A DNA stretch of 64,000 nt from JAAFHB01 sp942493325 (GTDB lineage Bacteria > Bacteroidota > Bacteroidia > Bacteroidales > Prolixibacteraceae), in the NCBI GenBank assembly GCA_942493325.1, contig OW818689.1:3410001-3474000 (forward strand), given 5' to 3'. Every line of letters starts with the position of its first letter. Position 1 is the stretch's first letter. Shown piece by piece: positions 27,973-36,774 of this stretch. A program made the translations under genes and the position numbers. Under the pieces are notes generated by a model, which did not search any database, was not told the origin of the DNA, and was given only the letters and a program-made list of their open reading frames with translations.

Positions 27973-28791
27973 TTACTCCACCCTTACTGCTATTTTTATA
28001 TCCTTTAATGGTCTGTCGTTTGCTCCTGTTGGTTGAGCTGCAATTGAATCAATAACCGATAATCCCTCTATGACTTCTCCGAAAACGGTATACCCTCCAT
28101 CGAGATGTGGAGTTCCTCCCAGGGTGGAATAAACCTGCTTTTGCACTTCAGTCAACGTGAATGGTGTTTTTTCAACTTTAGCCATTGCTTCATTCTGTAA
28201 TCGTTCGATCAGAGATGCAAATGCAACCTGGTTGCCCGATTGCTGGTAAAATTTTATTGAATCGTTGTTGGCCTGGGCAAGCTGACGCATAAAACTTTGT
28301 GCCAGTTTTTCATTTCCTTTCGCCTCCAGCGCTGCCATGTCATTGGCCGGAAACACGATGCCCTGGACAATATAAAACTGGGATCCCGATGATTTTTTCT
28401 CAGGATTAACCTGATCACCCTGTCTGGCAGCCGCCAATGCTCCCTTTTTATGTAGAAATTTCGGATTTATTTCATTATCAATGGTATAATCAGGACCTCC
28501 GTTGCCAAGATGCTGTTCGGGGTTTGCCGTGCGTGATTCAGGATCGCCACCCTGTATCATAAATTCTTTTATTACCCTGTGGAATATCTGCCCGTCGTAA
28601 AAACCCTCTTTTGCAAGTTTAAGAAAATTATCACGATGTTTCGGAGTCTCGTTGTAGAGTTCGACCTTCATCTCTCCAAAATCTGTTTTAATCACTACAA
28701 CTGATCGTTTTTCAACTTTTTCCTGCGCGGTCCCGCACGAAACCATTAAAGTTGCAGCCAGTATAATTCCCCCTTTTAAAAGTATATTCAT
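27973..28791 (-). CDS. Cyclophilin-type peptidyl-prolyl cis-trans isomerase, lipoprotein
   Basis: The protein has 272 aa. The signal MNILLKGGIILAATLMVSC gives a lipidated Cys19. The cyclophilin core is complete: VVIKTDFGEMKVELYNETP, FHRVIKEFMIQGGD, SGSQFYIVQG, YTVFGEVIEGLSVID. A helical insert of about 60 residues follows the FYIVQG strand. It is the first gene of the three-cyclophilin set. A perfect -7 element (28812-28819) lies 20 bp upstream. A 30-bp palindrome separates it from divergent cysS. Confidence 0.94.
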   Translation of the reverse strand: MNILLKGGIILAATLMVSCGTAQEKVEKRSVVVIKTDFGEMKVELYNETPKHRDNFLKLAKEGFYDGQIFHRVIKEFMIQGGDPESRTANPEQHLGNGGPDYTIDNEINPKFLHKKGALAAARQGDQVNPEKKSSGSQFYIVQGIVFPANDMAALEAKGNEKLAQSFMRQLAQANNDSIKFYQQSGNQVAFASLIERLQNEAMAKVEKTPFTLTEVQKQVYSTLGGTPHLDGGYTVFGEVIEGLSVIDSIAAQPTGANDRPLKDIKIAVRVE

Positions 28792-28811
28792 AGTTGTATA
28801 ATCTTTGTTGT

Positions 28812-28819
28812 CAAAGATA
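28812..28819 (-). promoter_or_regulatory. -7 element of the cyclophilin operon
   Basis: TATCTTTG on the minus strand is a perfect TAnnTTTG, 20 bp upstream of the ATG at 28791. Confidence 0.5.
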
Positions 28820-28837
28820 ATAAAAGGTTATTGGAAT

Positions 28838-28867
28838 TGTAGAGACGCACGGCCGTGCGTCTCTACA
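28838..28867. repeat. 30-bp perfect palindrome between divergent promoters
   Basis: The arm TGTAGAGACGCACGG is followed at once by its exact reverse complement, with no loop. It lies between the -7 elements of the cyclophilin operon and cysS. REP-like palindromes of the GTAGAGACGC type are common in Bacteroidota intergenic DNA. Confidence 0.85.
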
Positions 28868-28877
28868 GTATTTTTTT

Positions 28878-28885
28878 TATTTTTG
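28878..28885 (+). promoter_or_regulatory. -7 element of cysS
   Basis: TATTTTTG, a perfect TAnnTTTG, 26 bp before the chosen ATG at 28912. This supports the shorter start, since the upstream ATG at 28855 would precede the promoter. Confidence 0.5.
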
Positions 28886-28911
28886 TACTTCGAATAGCTA
28901 GCAATAAACAG

Positions 28912-30387
28912 ATGAGCGATTTTACAATATATAATACACTGAGCAGAAAAAAGGAGGTTTTCAAGCCAATCAATCCCGGTCACGTCGGGATGTATGTTTG
29001 TGGTCCGACCGTTTACGGAGAAGCTCATCTTGGTCATTCACGTCCCGCGATTACATTCGATGTATTGTTCCGTTACCTGAAATACCTGGGTTACAAGGTC
29101 CGGTATGTACGTAATATTACCGATGTGGGTCACCTGGTGAATGATGCCGATGAAGGTGAAGATAAGATTGCCCGGAAAGCGAAAGTGGAAGAACTCGAGC
29201 CCATGGAGATCGTTCAGCGGTACACAAACAGCTACCGACAAAATATGTTGCAACTGAATGTGTTACCCCCTAGTATTGAGCCAACCGCTTCGGGACATAT
29301 GATCGAGCAGATTGCCGTAGTTCAGAAAATTATTGATTCAGGGTTTGGATACGAAAAAAATGGTTCAGTCTATTTCGATGTTGCGAAATATTCATTAGCT
29401 CACAAATACGGTACACTTTCAGGGCGAAAAATTGAAGACCTTTATTTCAATACCCGGGATCTTGATGCCCAGTCGGAAAAAAAGTCAGGTCTTGATTTCG
29501 CGATATGGAAGAAGGCTGCCCCTGAACACATTATGCGATGGCCCTCACCCTGGGGAGAAGGATTCCCGGGATGGCATACGGAATGTACTGCGATGAGCAC
29601 GAAATATCTTGGCGAACCGTTTGATATTCATGGAGGCGGACTTGACTTGCTTTTCCCGCATCATGAAGCTGAGATTGCCCAGGGTGTAGCCTGTTTCGGG
29701 CACGAGCCGGTCCGGTACTGGATGCACAATAACCTGATCACTATCAACGGTCAGAAAATGGGCAAGTCACTCGGTAATTTTATAATGCTTGATGAACTCT
29801 TTACAGGCTCCCACCCCTTGCTTGAGAAGGCTTATTCACCCGCATGTATCCGCTTTTTCATCCTTCAGGCCCATTACCGGAGTCCGCTCGATTTCTCGAA
29901 CGAGGCACTGCAGGCGGCCGAAAAGGGCCTGGAAAGGTTATTCAATGCAATGGCACTGCTTGAAGGACTTCAGCCGTCTGCCATTTCTACCGTTGATGTT
30001 GGCGCATTGAAGGAGAAATGCACTCTTGCAATGAACGACGACCTCAACACACCAATACTGATTGCCCATTTGTTTGACGGCGTTAAAATGATCAATTCGG
30101 TCAGTGACGGCAAAGCGTCGGTTAATGCCGCCGATCTTGAGCTCCTGAAAACGATCTACAGTGATTTTGTGGTCGGAATACTAGGATTAAGAACCGAAAT
30201 TTTACCAGGCGTATCTGCAAACAATGAAGTGTTGGGCAATGTGGTTGATTTGTTACTCAATCTTCGTATCGAGGCTAAAAAGAACAAAGACTGGGCAACG
30301 AGCGACAAAATCCGAAACAACCTCACCGAACTTGGTTTTGAAATTAAAGATACCAAAGAAGGATTCGAGTGGACCTTGAAAAAGTAA
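28912..30387 (+). CDS. cysS: Cysteinyl-tRNA synthetase
   Basis: The protein has 491 aa. It charges tRNA-Cys in the cytosol. Class I signatures are present: MYVCGPTVYGEAHLGHSRP (zinc ligand Cys30, HIGH variant HLGH at 39-42), WHTECTAMS and FPHHEAEIAQ for the zinc site, and the KMSKS loop as KMGKS (282-286). The C-terminal DALR-like helical region follows. The frame extends to 28855, but that start is upstream of the -7 element and I reject it. Confidence 0.97.
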   Translation: MSDFTIYNTLSRKKEVFKPINPGHVGMYVCGPTVYGEAHLGHSRPAITFDVLFRYLKYLGYKVRYVRNITDVGHLVNDADEGEDKIARKAKVEELEPMEIVQRYTNSYRQNMLQLNVLPPSIEPTASGHMIEQIAVVQKIIDSGFGYEKNGSVYFDVAKYSLAHKYGTLSGRKIEDLYFNTRDLDAQSEKKSGLDFAIWKKAAPEHIMRWPSPWGEGFPGWHTECTAMSTKYLGEPFDIHGGGLDLLFPHHEAEIAQGVACFGHEPVRYWMHNNLITINGQKMGKSLGNFIMLDELFTGSHPLLEKAYSPACIRFFILQAHYRSPLDFSNEALQAAEKGLERLFNAMALLEGLQPSAISTVDVGALKEKCTLAMNDDLNTPILIAHLFDGVKMINSVSDGKASVNAADLELLKTIYSDFVVGILGLRTEILPGVSANNEVLGNVVDLLLNLRIEAKKNKDWATSDKIRNNLTELGFEIKDTKEGFEWTLKK

Positions 30388-30458
30388 GCCCGTTAAATAA
30401 TTAAAGGGTGTCTCCTTCGTAATTTGAACTGTTTGCTTCTTTTCGATAATCCCCAAAA

Positions 30459-30744
30459 ATGGCAAAGCTAAGTGCTGGTATACTGTTGTACCGGTTCAAA
30501 AATAAAATCCCGCAACTGCTGCTCGTCCATCCCGGCGGACCTTTTTGGGCAAAAAAAGATTTGGGGGCCTGGTCAATTCCAAAGGGTGAATTTAAAATCC
30601 GGCAAACAACAGGAATTTCCGGAAATAGACCGTGGGGAATGGTTTGACCTTATAACCAGCAAATTAAAATTATCCGGCAATCAGCCAATGCTGGTTGATG
30701 AACTGGCGGAAAAATTAAAACAATTGGATCAAAACCAGGCATAA
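30459..30744 (+). pseudogene. Nudix hydrolase remnant with the Nudix box deleted
   Basis: The first frame gives a normal Nudix N-terminus: MAKLSAGILLYRFKNKIPQ, LLVHPGGPFWAKKDLGAWS, IPKGEF. The sequence then jumps into another frame that gives the C-terminal end: QEFPEIDRGEWFDLITSKLK, PMLVDELAEKLKQL. The middle of about 60-70 residues, including the catalytic Nudix box (GX5EX7REUXEEXGU), is missing. A deletion near 30590-30610 with a frame change explains this. The product cannot hydrolyse nucleotides. Confidence 0.85.
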
Positions 30745-30747
30745 TTA

Positions 30748-30838
30748 AGTGAAGCCTTGACTTGTCCGTAAAGTTAGTGAAGCCTTGACTGTCTCGTTTC
30801 ATGAACAAGTCAAGGCTTCACTAATATCAAGGCTTCAC
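30748..30838. repeat. Nested inverted repeats between convergent genes
   Basis: AGTGAAGCCTTGACTTGT at 30748-30765 pairs perfectly with 30805-30822. A second, shorter copy at 30776-30788 pairs with 30827-30838. It lies between the Nudix pseudogene and the convergent PQQ dehydrogenase gene and may act as a bidirectional terminator, though no long T-run follows. Confidence 0.7.
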
Positions 30839-30846
30839 CAATTTCA

Positions 30847-32271
30847 CTATGGCACAGGCACTAATCTGTAAATTATTCCCGGTGACTCGACAGCGACATA
30901 GATATACCCGTCAGGCGACATTTCAACATTACGCAAACGGCCGACATCGGGTAGCAGAATTTCCTTATGCACCACAGAATTACCGGACATTTCACATCGC
31001 ACAAGATATTTGAACCGCAATGATCCGATTAAAACATTTCCTTCCCATCCTTTATATTTGTCACTGCTGACAAAGGTCATCCCGCATGGGGCAATCGACG
31101 GAACCCAGTAGGTAACCGGCTGCTCCATTCCTGCCTTTGCCGTATCTTTCGTAATAATGGTTCCATCATAATTGATTCCGAAAGTGATTACGGGCCATCC
31201 GTAATTTTTTCCGGGTTGAATCAGGTTAAGTTCATCTCCACCCTTGGGACCATGTTCGCTTTCCCAAAGCACCCCAGTGGCTGTATTGTATTCCAGTCCC
31301 TGGGGATTTCGGTGGCCATAACTCCAGATGGTCTTCTGTGCACCCGCTTTGTTAAAGAAAGGGTTATCGGTGGGAACAGTTCCGTCTTCGTTGATGCGAT
31401 GAATCTTGCCGCAATCGTTGGATAGATCCTGGGCATTATCCTGTTTGCCACGTTCGCCGACGCCAAAAAACACATGCCCTTTTCCGTCAAAGGTTATTTT
31501 GCATCCCACATGATGACCCGTTTTGGTGTCAGGCATTGCTTTAAACAGAAGTTGCTGATCCACGAGAGTGTTGTCTTTTAACCTGGCCCGCATCACGTTT
31601 GTATTCCACCCGTTGCTTACATTGGTTGAACTGGCCGTATAGGCGAAATAGATCCAACCGTTGGTTTTATAATCAGGGTGTAACCGGATGTCGAGTAATC
31701 CGCCTTGTCCGACTGCATGGATAGCAGGAAGGCCCTGTATATCTGCTACTTTTTTTCCGTCCCTGAACCTTAACATTTTACCTTCGCGTTCGTTGATCAG
31801 CATATCGCCATCGGGCAGAAAAGCCATTCCCCACGGGACATCGAGACCGGTGATCACCGTGTCGAGTTTCAGTTTGAGTTTTTCGGTAGTGATCACTTTT
31901 TGATCCTTAATACTTTGTTCTCTTTTGCCAAGTTCGAGTTTTGTATGAATAAACAACGCGAGATCACGTATTTCATTTTTCGTAAACGTCTTTTTGTAGG
32001 ACGGCATCCCAAAATCGGGAGATCCGGTCCTGATACTTTCGATTATATCCTCCTGCCTGTGACCGTTTTTCCATTCTCTCTTGGTAAACCAGCCTAGGTC
32101 ATCGTAATGACAACTGGCGCAGAAGTTTGCGTAATTTTTTGTAGCCAGGGTCATTGCTGAATCATTCAGCGGAGCCGAACTGCTTTTGGCTTTGCCGGAT
32201 TGACCAGGCGTCCCGTTGCAGGACATCGAAATGATCGGCACAAGTAGCAGAATAAACCAGGTAAATTTCAT
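30847..32271 (-). CDS. Cytochrome c-linked PQQ-dependent sugar dehydrogenase (GSDH family), lipoprotein
   Basis: The protein has 474 aa. Lipobox ISMSC (Cys18) suggests membrane anchoring on the periplasmic side. A short cytochrome c domain has the haem motif CASCH (51-55) and a Met ligand candidate in DFGMPSYKK. From about residue 125 a six-bladed beta-propeller of the soluble glucose dehydrogenase/aldose sugar dehydrogenase type follows: LDVPWGMAFLPDGDMLINER, GQGGLLDIRLHPDY, SYGHRNPQGLEYN, ESEHGPKGGDELNLI, NYGWPVITFG. These enzymes oxidise sugars with PQQ; the fused haem would accept electrons. The substrate is unknown. It precedes nothing obviously metabolically linked. Confidence 0.92.
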   Translation of the reverse strand: MKFTWFILLLVPIISMSCNGTPGQSGKAKSSSAPLNDSAMTLATKNYANFCASCHYDDLGWFTKREWKNGHRQEDIIESIRTGSPDFGMPSYKKTFTKNEIRDLALFIHTKLELGKREQSIKDQKVITTEKLKLKLDTVITGLDVPWGMAFLPDGDMLINEREGKMLRFRDGKKVADIQGLPAIHAVGQGGLLDIRLHPDYKTNGWIYFAYTASSTNVSNGWNTNVMRARLKDNTLVDQQLLFKAMPDTKTGHHVGCKITFDGKGHVFFGVGERGKQDNAQDLSNDCGKIHRINEDGTVPTDNPFFNKAGAQKTIWSYGHRNPQGLEYNTATGVLWESEHGPKGGDELNLIQPGKNYGWPVITFGINYDGTIITKDTAKAGMEQPVTYWVPSIAPCGMTFVSSDKYKGWEGNVLIGSLRFKYLVRCEMSGNSVVHKEILLPDVGRLRNVEMSPDGYIYVAVESPGIIYRLVPVP

Positions 32272-32316
32272 ATCACGTATTATTAATTAAAAACAGAATT
32301 ATTGATAGTTCCCTCT

Positions 32317-34455
32317 TTAACGTTTAAGGGATAAATTTGGTTGCTTGTTTTTGAGATTTTGTGTCGAAATAACCATCGTGCAGCTGAACCAGCGAGGCAA
32401 TCCGGGATAAAAATAACGGGGTGGAGGTGAGCCGGTACCCGGAGCATTCACAACAACCATCGAGGCATATTTTTCGTCAGTTAGATTATGGATATTCAAT
32501 GAAGTATCGATTGTCAGCCTTTTAAATAATCCAAAAACTCTTCCTGCTTTGATGTTCAGTACAACCCATGCCGCCGAAAACCGGCTGTTAAGATCATTTA
32601 GTGGAATACGGCCCGAACTGTTCAACTCAATCCGCGAATAAAATCCACCCCTGGTTTTAAAATCAAGATTTCCTGAAAAGAGCTGATCAGGCATTCCGGG
32701 TAGTTTATTTCCCGAATAGTCGATATTATCTGCCGTAAAATTGAGAAAATCAAAACGGCTCACCGAATAACTCAGATTTGCCACTAATGCTAACGAATTG
32801 GATTTCATATGGCCCAGAATCCATTGTTGAACGGCAACTTCCAATCCCCTGTGGAGCGACGAGCCGGCATTCATGCCTACATAAATATCCTCAGCAACTC
32901 TTTTGGGAACAATCAGGTCAGTAACCCGCATGTAATACAAGGCGACGTCAATAAATGTGGCACGATTAAACAGACTTGCCCGGAAACCCTGCTCAAAACT
33001 CCATGCCTTTTCCGGTTTAATCTCACTGTTGATCAATCCGAGCGGACTTAATGTTTCAGAAAGTGAGGGAATAGAAAACCCTTTATTGACAGATGTATAG
33101 AAGTGTAGCCCGCCCAATGGATTCCAGGTAAGTGATAATCGCGGAGCAAGGATAGGGCTGAAATTATAATTCCCCGACTGATGCAGGGTGTCGGCAGTAA
33201 ACTGGTCGGTGAAGCGAAATCCTGACCAGTTAAAATTGAACCCTCCGGTGATGGCAATCCGTTTCCAGCGTGTTTCCATCCGGGCAAAGAAATCGGTCTG
33301 GTAGATGGATTCTTTCCCCTTTTGCAGTAACACTCCCTTGACACCTTTTCCGCCAATGTTCTCTGAAAGCGAACTCCCAATCCTTTCAAAATAAAGATTC
33401 GACCCTGCGATAAATTCAAAAGTCGTGTTTCCACGTTTTTTTGAATGTTGGCTCAATAGCCGTCCTCCGTAAGAAAAGCCCGAATCATTTAAATAATTAA
33501 AAGGCCGGTTCTCCTCCGTTTTTCGGTACGAAAGAAAGGCAGAGGTCGAATAGTTCCAGTTTTGAGGCGCTTTATAACTGAGGCTATAACCTGCAAAAAT
33601 CCGGTCCGGATGTTCATATCCTTTTGATTTCAACCAGTTGGCAGCAGCTTTCCGTGGATATGTTGCAAAGGTTAGCGAATCGATTGAACTAGGTATTTGC
33701 GATTTGATAAGTGATCCCGACACCACCAAATTCCCGGAAAGATGATTGCTGAAATTATGATTATGATTGACAAAAAAGGAGTTGCGGCTGTACTGACTGT
33801 TTTCACGATAACCATCAGACTGAATGCGGGAGAGTGATATTAACAAATCGTTGTCGGCAGCTCCATCCGAATAATTAACTGAGTTTTTAAAATAACCAAA
33901 GCTTCCCGCAGAACTGATCAATTTAAATTCTTCCCGGTTAAACTCCGCACGGCGCGGATAAAGGATTACAGTTCCACCCAATGAGGCACCGTGAATGCTG
34001 GAGGCAGGACCACGTAAGACCTCTATTTTACCAAGGTATTCGGGATTAATATCGTCAAAGGTTGTTTCACCTTCAGCGCTGTACATCGGAATATCACCAA
34101 AGAAAAGCTTGATTTTTTTTGTACCATACGGGTAGCGTGATCCTATACCGCGAAGGGTTAATTTGATGGTTCCCTGTGTCCCTTCATGCATTACGATCCC
34201 GGGAACGGTCGAAAGAGAAGAGGCGACGTTCACTGCCGAATTTTCGAGCTTGTCGCCGGGAATAACGGATATTGATCCTGCAGTTGACTTTAGCTGACCT
34301 GCAGTCCGAAAGGCAGTTACCGGAATTTCTGATAAATCAACCCGCAATTGTGTCAGCGTGACAGTCGTATCCGAAGGATAGGTGGCCGGTTTAACATCCT
34401 GGCCCGATAGCGAACAGGCTGTAAAAACGAAGATCAGGTTTAAAAAAAGTTTCAT
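32317..34455 (-). CDS. TonB-dependent outer-membrane receptor (non-SusC type)
   Basis: The protein has 712 aa with a signal peptide ending near SLSGQ. The plug domain includes VTAFRTAGQLKSTAGSISVI, LRGIGSRYPYGTKKIKLFFG, DINPEYLGKIEVLRGPASS and SLGGTVILYPRR. The barrel follows with LSPLGLINSEIKPEKAWSFE and NLTDEKYASM. Its size and plug resemble siderophore or metal-complex receptors more than glycan SusC proteins. No SusD is adjacent. It is 45 bp downstream of no coregulated gene on the same strand except the PatB-like gene 50 bp upstream, which might be in the same transcript. The ligand is unknown. Confidence 0.9.
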   Translation of the reverse strand: MKLFLNLIFVFTACSLSGQDVKPATYPSDTTVTLTQLRVDLSEIPVTAFRTAGQLKSTAGSISVIPGDKLENSAVNVASSLSTVPGIVMHEGTQGTIKLTLRGIGSRYPYGTKKIKLFFGDIPMYSAEGETTFDDINPEYLGKIEVLRGPASSIHGASLGGTVILYPRRAEFNREEFKLISSAGSFGYFKNSVNYSDGAADNDLLISLSRIQSDGYRENSQYSRNSFFVNHNHNFSNHLSGNLVVSGSLIKSQIPSSIDSLTFATYPRKAAANWLKSKGYEHPDRIFAGYSLSYKAPQNWNYSTSAFLSYRKTEENRPFNYLNDSGFSYGGRLLSQHSKKRGNTTFEFIAGSNLYFERIGSSLSENIGGKGVKGVLLQKGKESIYQTDFFARMETRWKRIAITGGFNFNWSGFRFTDQFTADTLHQSGNYNFSPILAPRLSLTWNPLGGLHFYTSVNKGFSIPSLSETLSPLGLINSEIKPEKAWSFEQGFRASLFNRATFIDVALYYMRVTDLIVPKRVAEDIYVGMNAGSSLHRGLEVAVQQWILGHMKSNSLALVANLSYSVSRFDFLNFTADNIDYSGNKLPGMPDQLFSGNLDFKTRGGFYSRIELNSSGRIPLNDLNSRFSAAWVVLNIKAGRVFGLFKRLTIDTSLNIHNLTDEKYASMVVVNAPGTGSPPPRYFYPGLPRWFSCTMVISTQNLKNKQPNLSLKR

Positions 34456-34505
34456 CCCTTATTAACGGAATGTTGCACTTTTTGTTTACCAGGAACAGGT
34501 ACAAA

Positions 34506-35687
34506 TCACAGTTTATGCGGTAACGCCTTTTCAATTTTATTCAGGCCCGCTTCGAGTGTGGCCCGGGGACATCCAAAATTTAACCTGAAGTAGCCCTCAC
34601 CTCCTGTACCGAACATACTGCCTTTGTTTAAAGCTACTCCTCCTTCGATTAAAAGTTTAGCCAGTTGATTCTCGCTAAGGTCATAAGCCGAGAAATCGAG
34701 CCAGACCAGGAATGTGGCTTCAGGCCTCATAATTTTAACCATCGGCATCTTATGTGAAATAAATTTCTCAAGAAAATTATAGTTATCTGCAAGATAGGTC
34801 ATCAACTGATCAAGCCAGTCATAGCCGTTGCGGAAGGCGGCCTCCGTTGCCACATTTCCGAAAATATTGCCACTATCGATATGAACAGTATGCAGCACCC
34901 TTTCGTATTTTACCCTGATTTTTTTATTGGGGATAATTACAAAGGCTGATGAAAGCCCGGCCATATTAAATGTTTTGCTGGCAGCCATGAGCACGGCACT
35001 GTTCATGGCAATTTGTTCCGATACCAAAGGGACCGGAATATGTTTGTAACCGTCAAAAACAAGATCAGAATGAATCTCGTCCGAAATAATCACGATGCCA
35101 TTTTCGGTGCAGATTCTGCCCAGTTCTTCGAGTTCCTCCATTTTCCAGACCATCCCCCCCGGATTATGCGGACTGCACAGGATCAGGAGTTTAGTCTCCG
35201 AATCAATTACCTGCCTGAGCTGACCGAAATCAAAAGTATATCTTCCTTCGACGAGTTTTAAAGGATTCTCCACCATTTTGCGACCCGAGCCTTTAATGCT
35301 CGTGAAAAACGGGAAGTAAACAGGTGGTTGCACGATGACTTTATCTCCGGGTTCGGAAAGTGCCATGATCAGCATTGTCACCGCTGAAACAACTCCCGGG
35401 CTCGAGGTGATCATTTCCCTTTCAATTTTCCAGTTATGCCTCCGCTCCATCCAGTTGACGATGGAAGTATAGTAAGTGTCAGGACGATAGGAATAGGCCA
35501 GTATCTCATGACTCATCCGCTCTTTTAAGGCATCCATAATAAAGTCGGGTACACGGAAATCCGTATCGGCTACCCATAATGGCAAGGCCTCACTGTTCCC
35601 AAAATAAGTCTGGAGCATATCGTATTTAACGCAGTTGGTTCCGCGTCGTTCAATTATTTCATCAAAATTGTAATGCTTCATATTCAT
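34506..35687 (-). CDS. PatB/MalY-type PLP-dependent C-S beta-lyase
   Basis: The protein has 393 aa, fold type I. The motifs are MNMKHYNFDEIIERRGTNCV, LPLWVADTDFRVP, SSPGVVSAVTMLI, LLILCSPHNPGGMVW, ISDEIHSDLVFDG and the PLP lysine in MAASKTFNMAGL. The C-terminus has GEGYFRLNFGCPRATLEAGL. PatB/MalY enzymes cleave cystathionine or cysteine conjugates to pyruvate, ammonia and a thiol. Annotation as an aminotransferase is the usual alternative for this fold. A second ATG at 35681 is possible. Confidence 0.93.
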   Translation of the reverse strand: MNMKHYNFDEIIERRGTNCVKYDMLQTYFGNSEALPLWVADTDFRVPDFIMDALKERMSHEILAYSYRPDTYYTSIVNWMERRHNWKIEREMITSSPGVVSAVTMLIMALSEPGDKVIVQPPVYFPFFTSIKGSGRKMVENPLKLVEGRYTFDFGQLRQVIDSETKLLILCSPHNPGGMVWKMEELEELGRICTENGIVIISDEIHSDLVFDGYKHIPVPLVSEQIAMNSAVLMAASKTFNMAGLSSAFVIIPNKKIRVKYERVLHTVHIDSGNIFGNVATEAAFRNGYDWLDQLMTYLADNYNFLEKFISHKMPMVKIMRPEATFLVWLDFSAYDLSENQLAKLLIEGGVALNKGSMFGTGGEGYFRLNFGCPRATLEAGLNKIEKALPHKL

Positions 35688-35719
35688 TCTTAATGTATTG
35701 TGATATTATTAGTAGGGTT

Positions 35720-35938
35720 GCTGGCGACTTAATACTGGCAACTGGCTACTGGCTACTGGCAATTGGCTGCTGGCGACTGGCTGCTGGCAACTGGCAGGTT
35801 CTGCAAATAAATTTTTTTTATTCTTTTGAAAAATGTTTATGACGCGAATTTAGTTTTAGCCAGCTGCCAGTTGCCAATCGCCAGCAGCATTTATTATTAG
35901 CCAGCTGCCAGTTGCCAATCGCCAGCAGCATTTATTAA
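35720..35938. repeat. TGGC/GCCA repeat cluster with inverted arms
   Basis: The left part (about 35720-35800) repeats CTGGCAACTGGCTACTGG-type words. The right part (35856-35938) is two 41-bp direct copies of TTAGCCAGCTGCCAGTTGCC-AATCGCCAGCAGCATTTATTA, the reverse complement of those words. The two parts can fold into long hairpins. The words also occur at 21449-21513. Confidence 0.75.
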
Positions 35939-35967
35939 TTGATAATTTCTTACAAATACTCTTTATT

Positions 35968-36657
35968 TTACAACTGAATTTTCTTTAAAAAATCGAATTC
36001 TTCCCCTCGTTCAATTTTAAGGACAAAATCAAACCGGTCAGGATCCAGACACAACTCAAAATCAGTTGCCGGTGACCATTCGTGATTTGCCGGATCGAGT
36101 AATCGTGCACCATCACCCGTGCGAAGCATAAACTTCATCTTTTCGAAGTTAGTCTCATTGCCCTGCAACTTATCACGCAAATATTCTGCAAGAAAAGTGT
36201 CTTCCTGAGTAGGATAGCGCCCTTCATAACCCATACACACGAGACTAACCACTGCAGGCTTTTTTTCGCGTATGTAGCGAATCACTGCTTCCGCATTTAC
36301 AAAACTACCGGTGATGATTTCATCAGCCAGGGTAGCATTCGCAATTCCACGGGTTCCGGAACTCGTGGTCATAATGATGGTCTTCCCATCAAAATCCTGG
36401 TTCATAATGTGGGTCGGCGAATTTCCAAAATCGAAACCCGGAACTTTACGCTCATGACGTTCACCCAGCATGATCACTTCGGCCTGTTTTTCTTTCAGTG
36501 TAAATGCATCCTCAACATGCTCAACGGGAATAATTTTTGCGGCTCCGGCATCAAAAATATAACAAGCGGTGGAAAATGCCCTGAAGACATCGATTACCAC
36601 GGTGAGTCCTGTCGCTTTTTTAGCACCTTCCGTGAGCTGAAGAATTTCAATTTTCAT
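35968..36657 (-). CDS. comB: ComB-like 2-phosphosulfolactate phosphatase
   Basis: The protein has 229 aa from the ATG at 36657 (MKIEILQLTEGAKKATGLTV); the frame opens six codons earlier. ComB features are VVIDVFRAFSTACYIFDAGA, VIMLGERHERKVPGFDFGNSP, TIIMTTSSGTRGI, ADEIITGSFVNA, VSLVCMGYEGRYPTQED and RTGDGARLL. ComB removes phosphate from 2-phosphosulfolactate to give sulfolactate in coenzyme M synthesis. In bacteria it marks sulfonate metabolism. With the cysteate synthase at 20078-21370 it suggests that the organism makes organosulfonates. No phosphosulfolactate synthase (ComA) was seen here. Confidence 0.88.
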   Translation of the reverse strand: MKIEILQLTEGAKKATGLTVVIDVFRAFSTACYIFDAGAAKIIPVEHVEDAFTLKEKQAEVIMLGERHERKVPGFDFGNSPTHIMNQDFDGKTIIMTTSSGTRGIANATLADEIITGSFVNAEAVIRYIREKKPAVVSLVCMGYEGRYPTQEDTFLAEYLRDKLQGNETNFEKMKFMLRTGDGARLLDPANHEWSPATDFELCLDPDRFDFVLKIERGEEFDFLKKIQL

Positions 36658-36774
36658 ATTTCCAAGTTCGTCCATTGCAGAACTTTTGTAATTTGGCAGC
36701 GAATTTAGTGCAATTCCTGCTATAATACCTTTTATTTGGGGATGATATTGCCCTCAATCCAGTAAATTCGAATT

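Noticed and set aside
28838..28867. Palindrome as a rho-independent terminator of cysS or the cyclophilin operon
   Set aside because: It lies between the 5' ends of two divergent genes and has no loop, so it cannot terminate either of them in the usual way.
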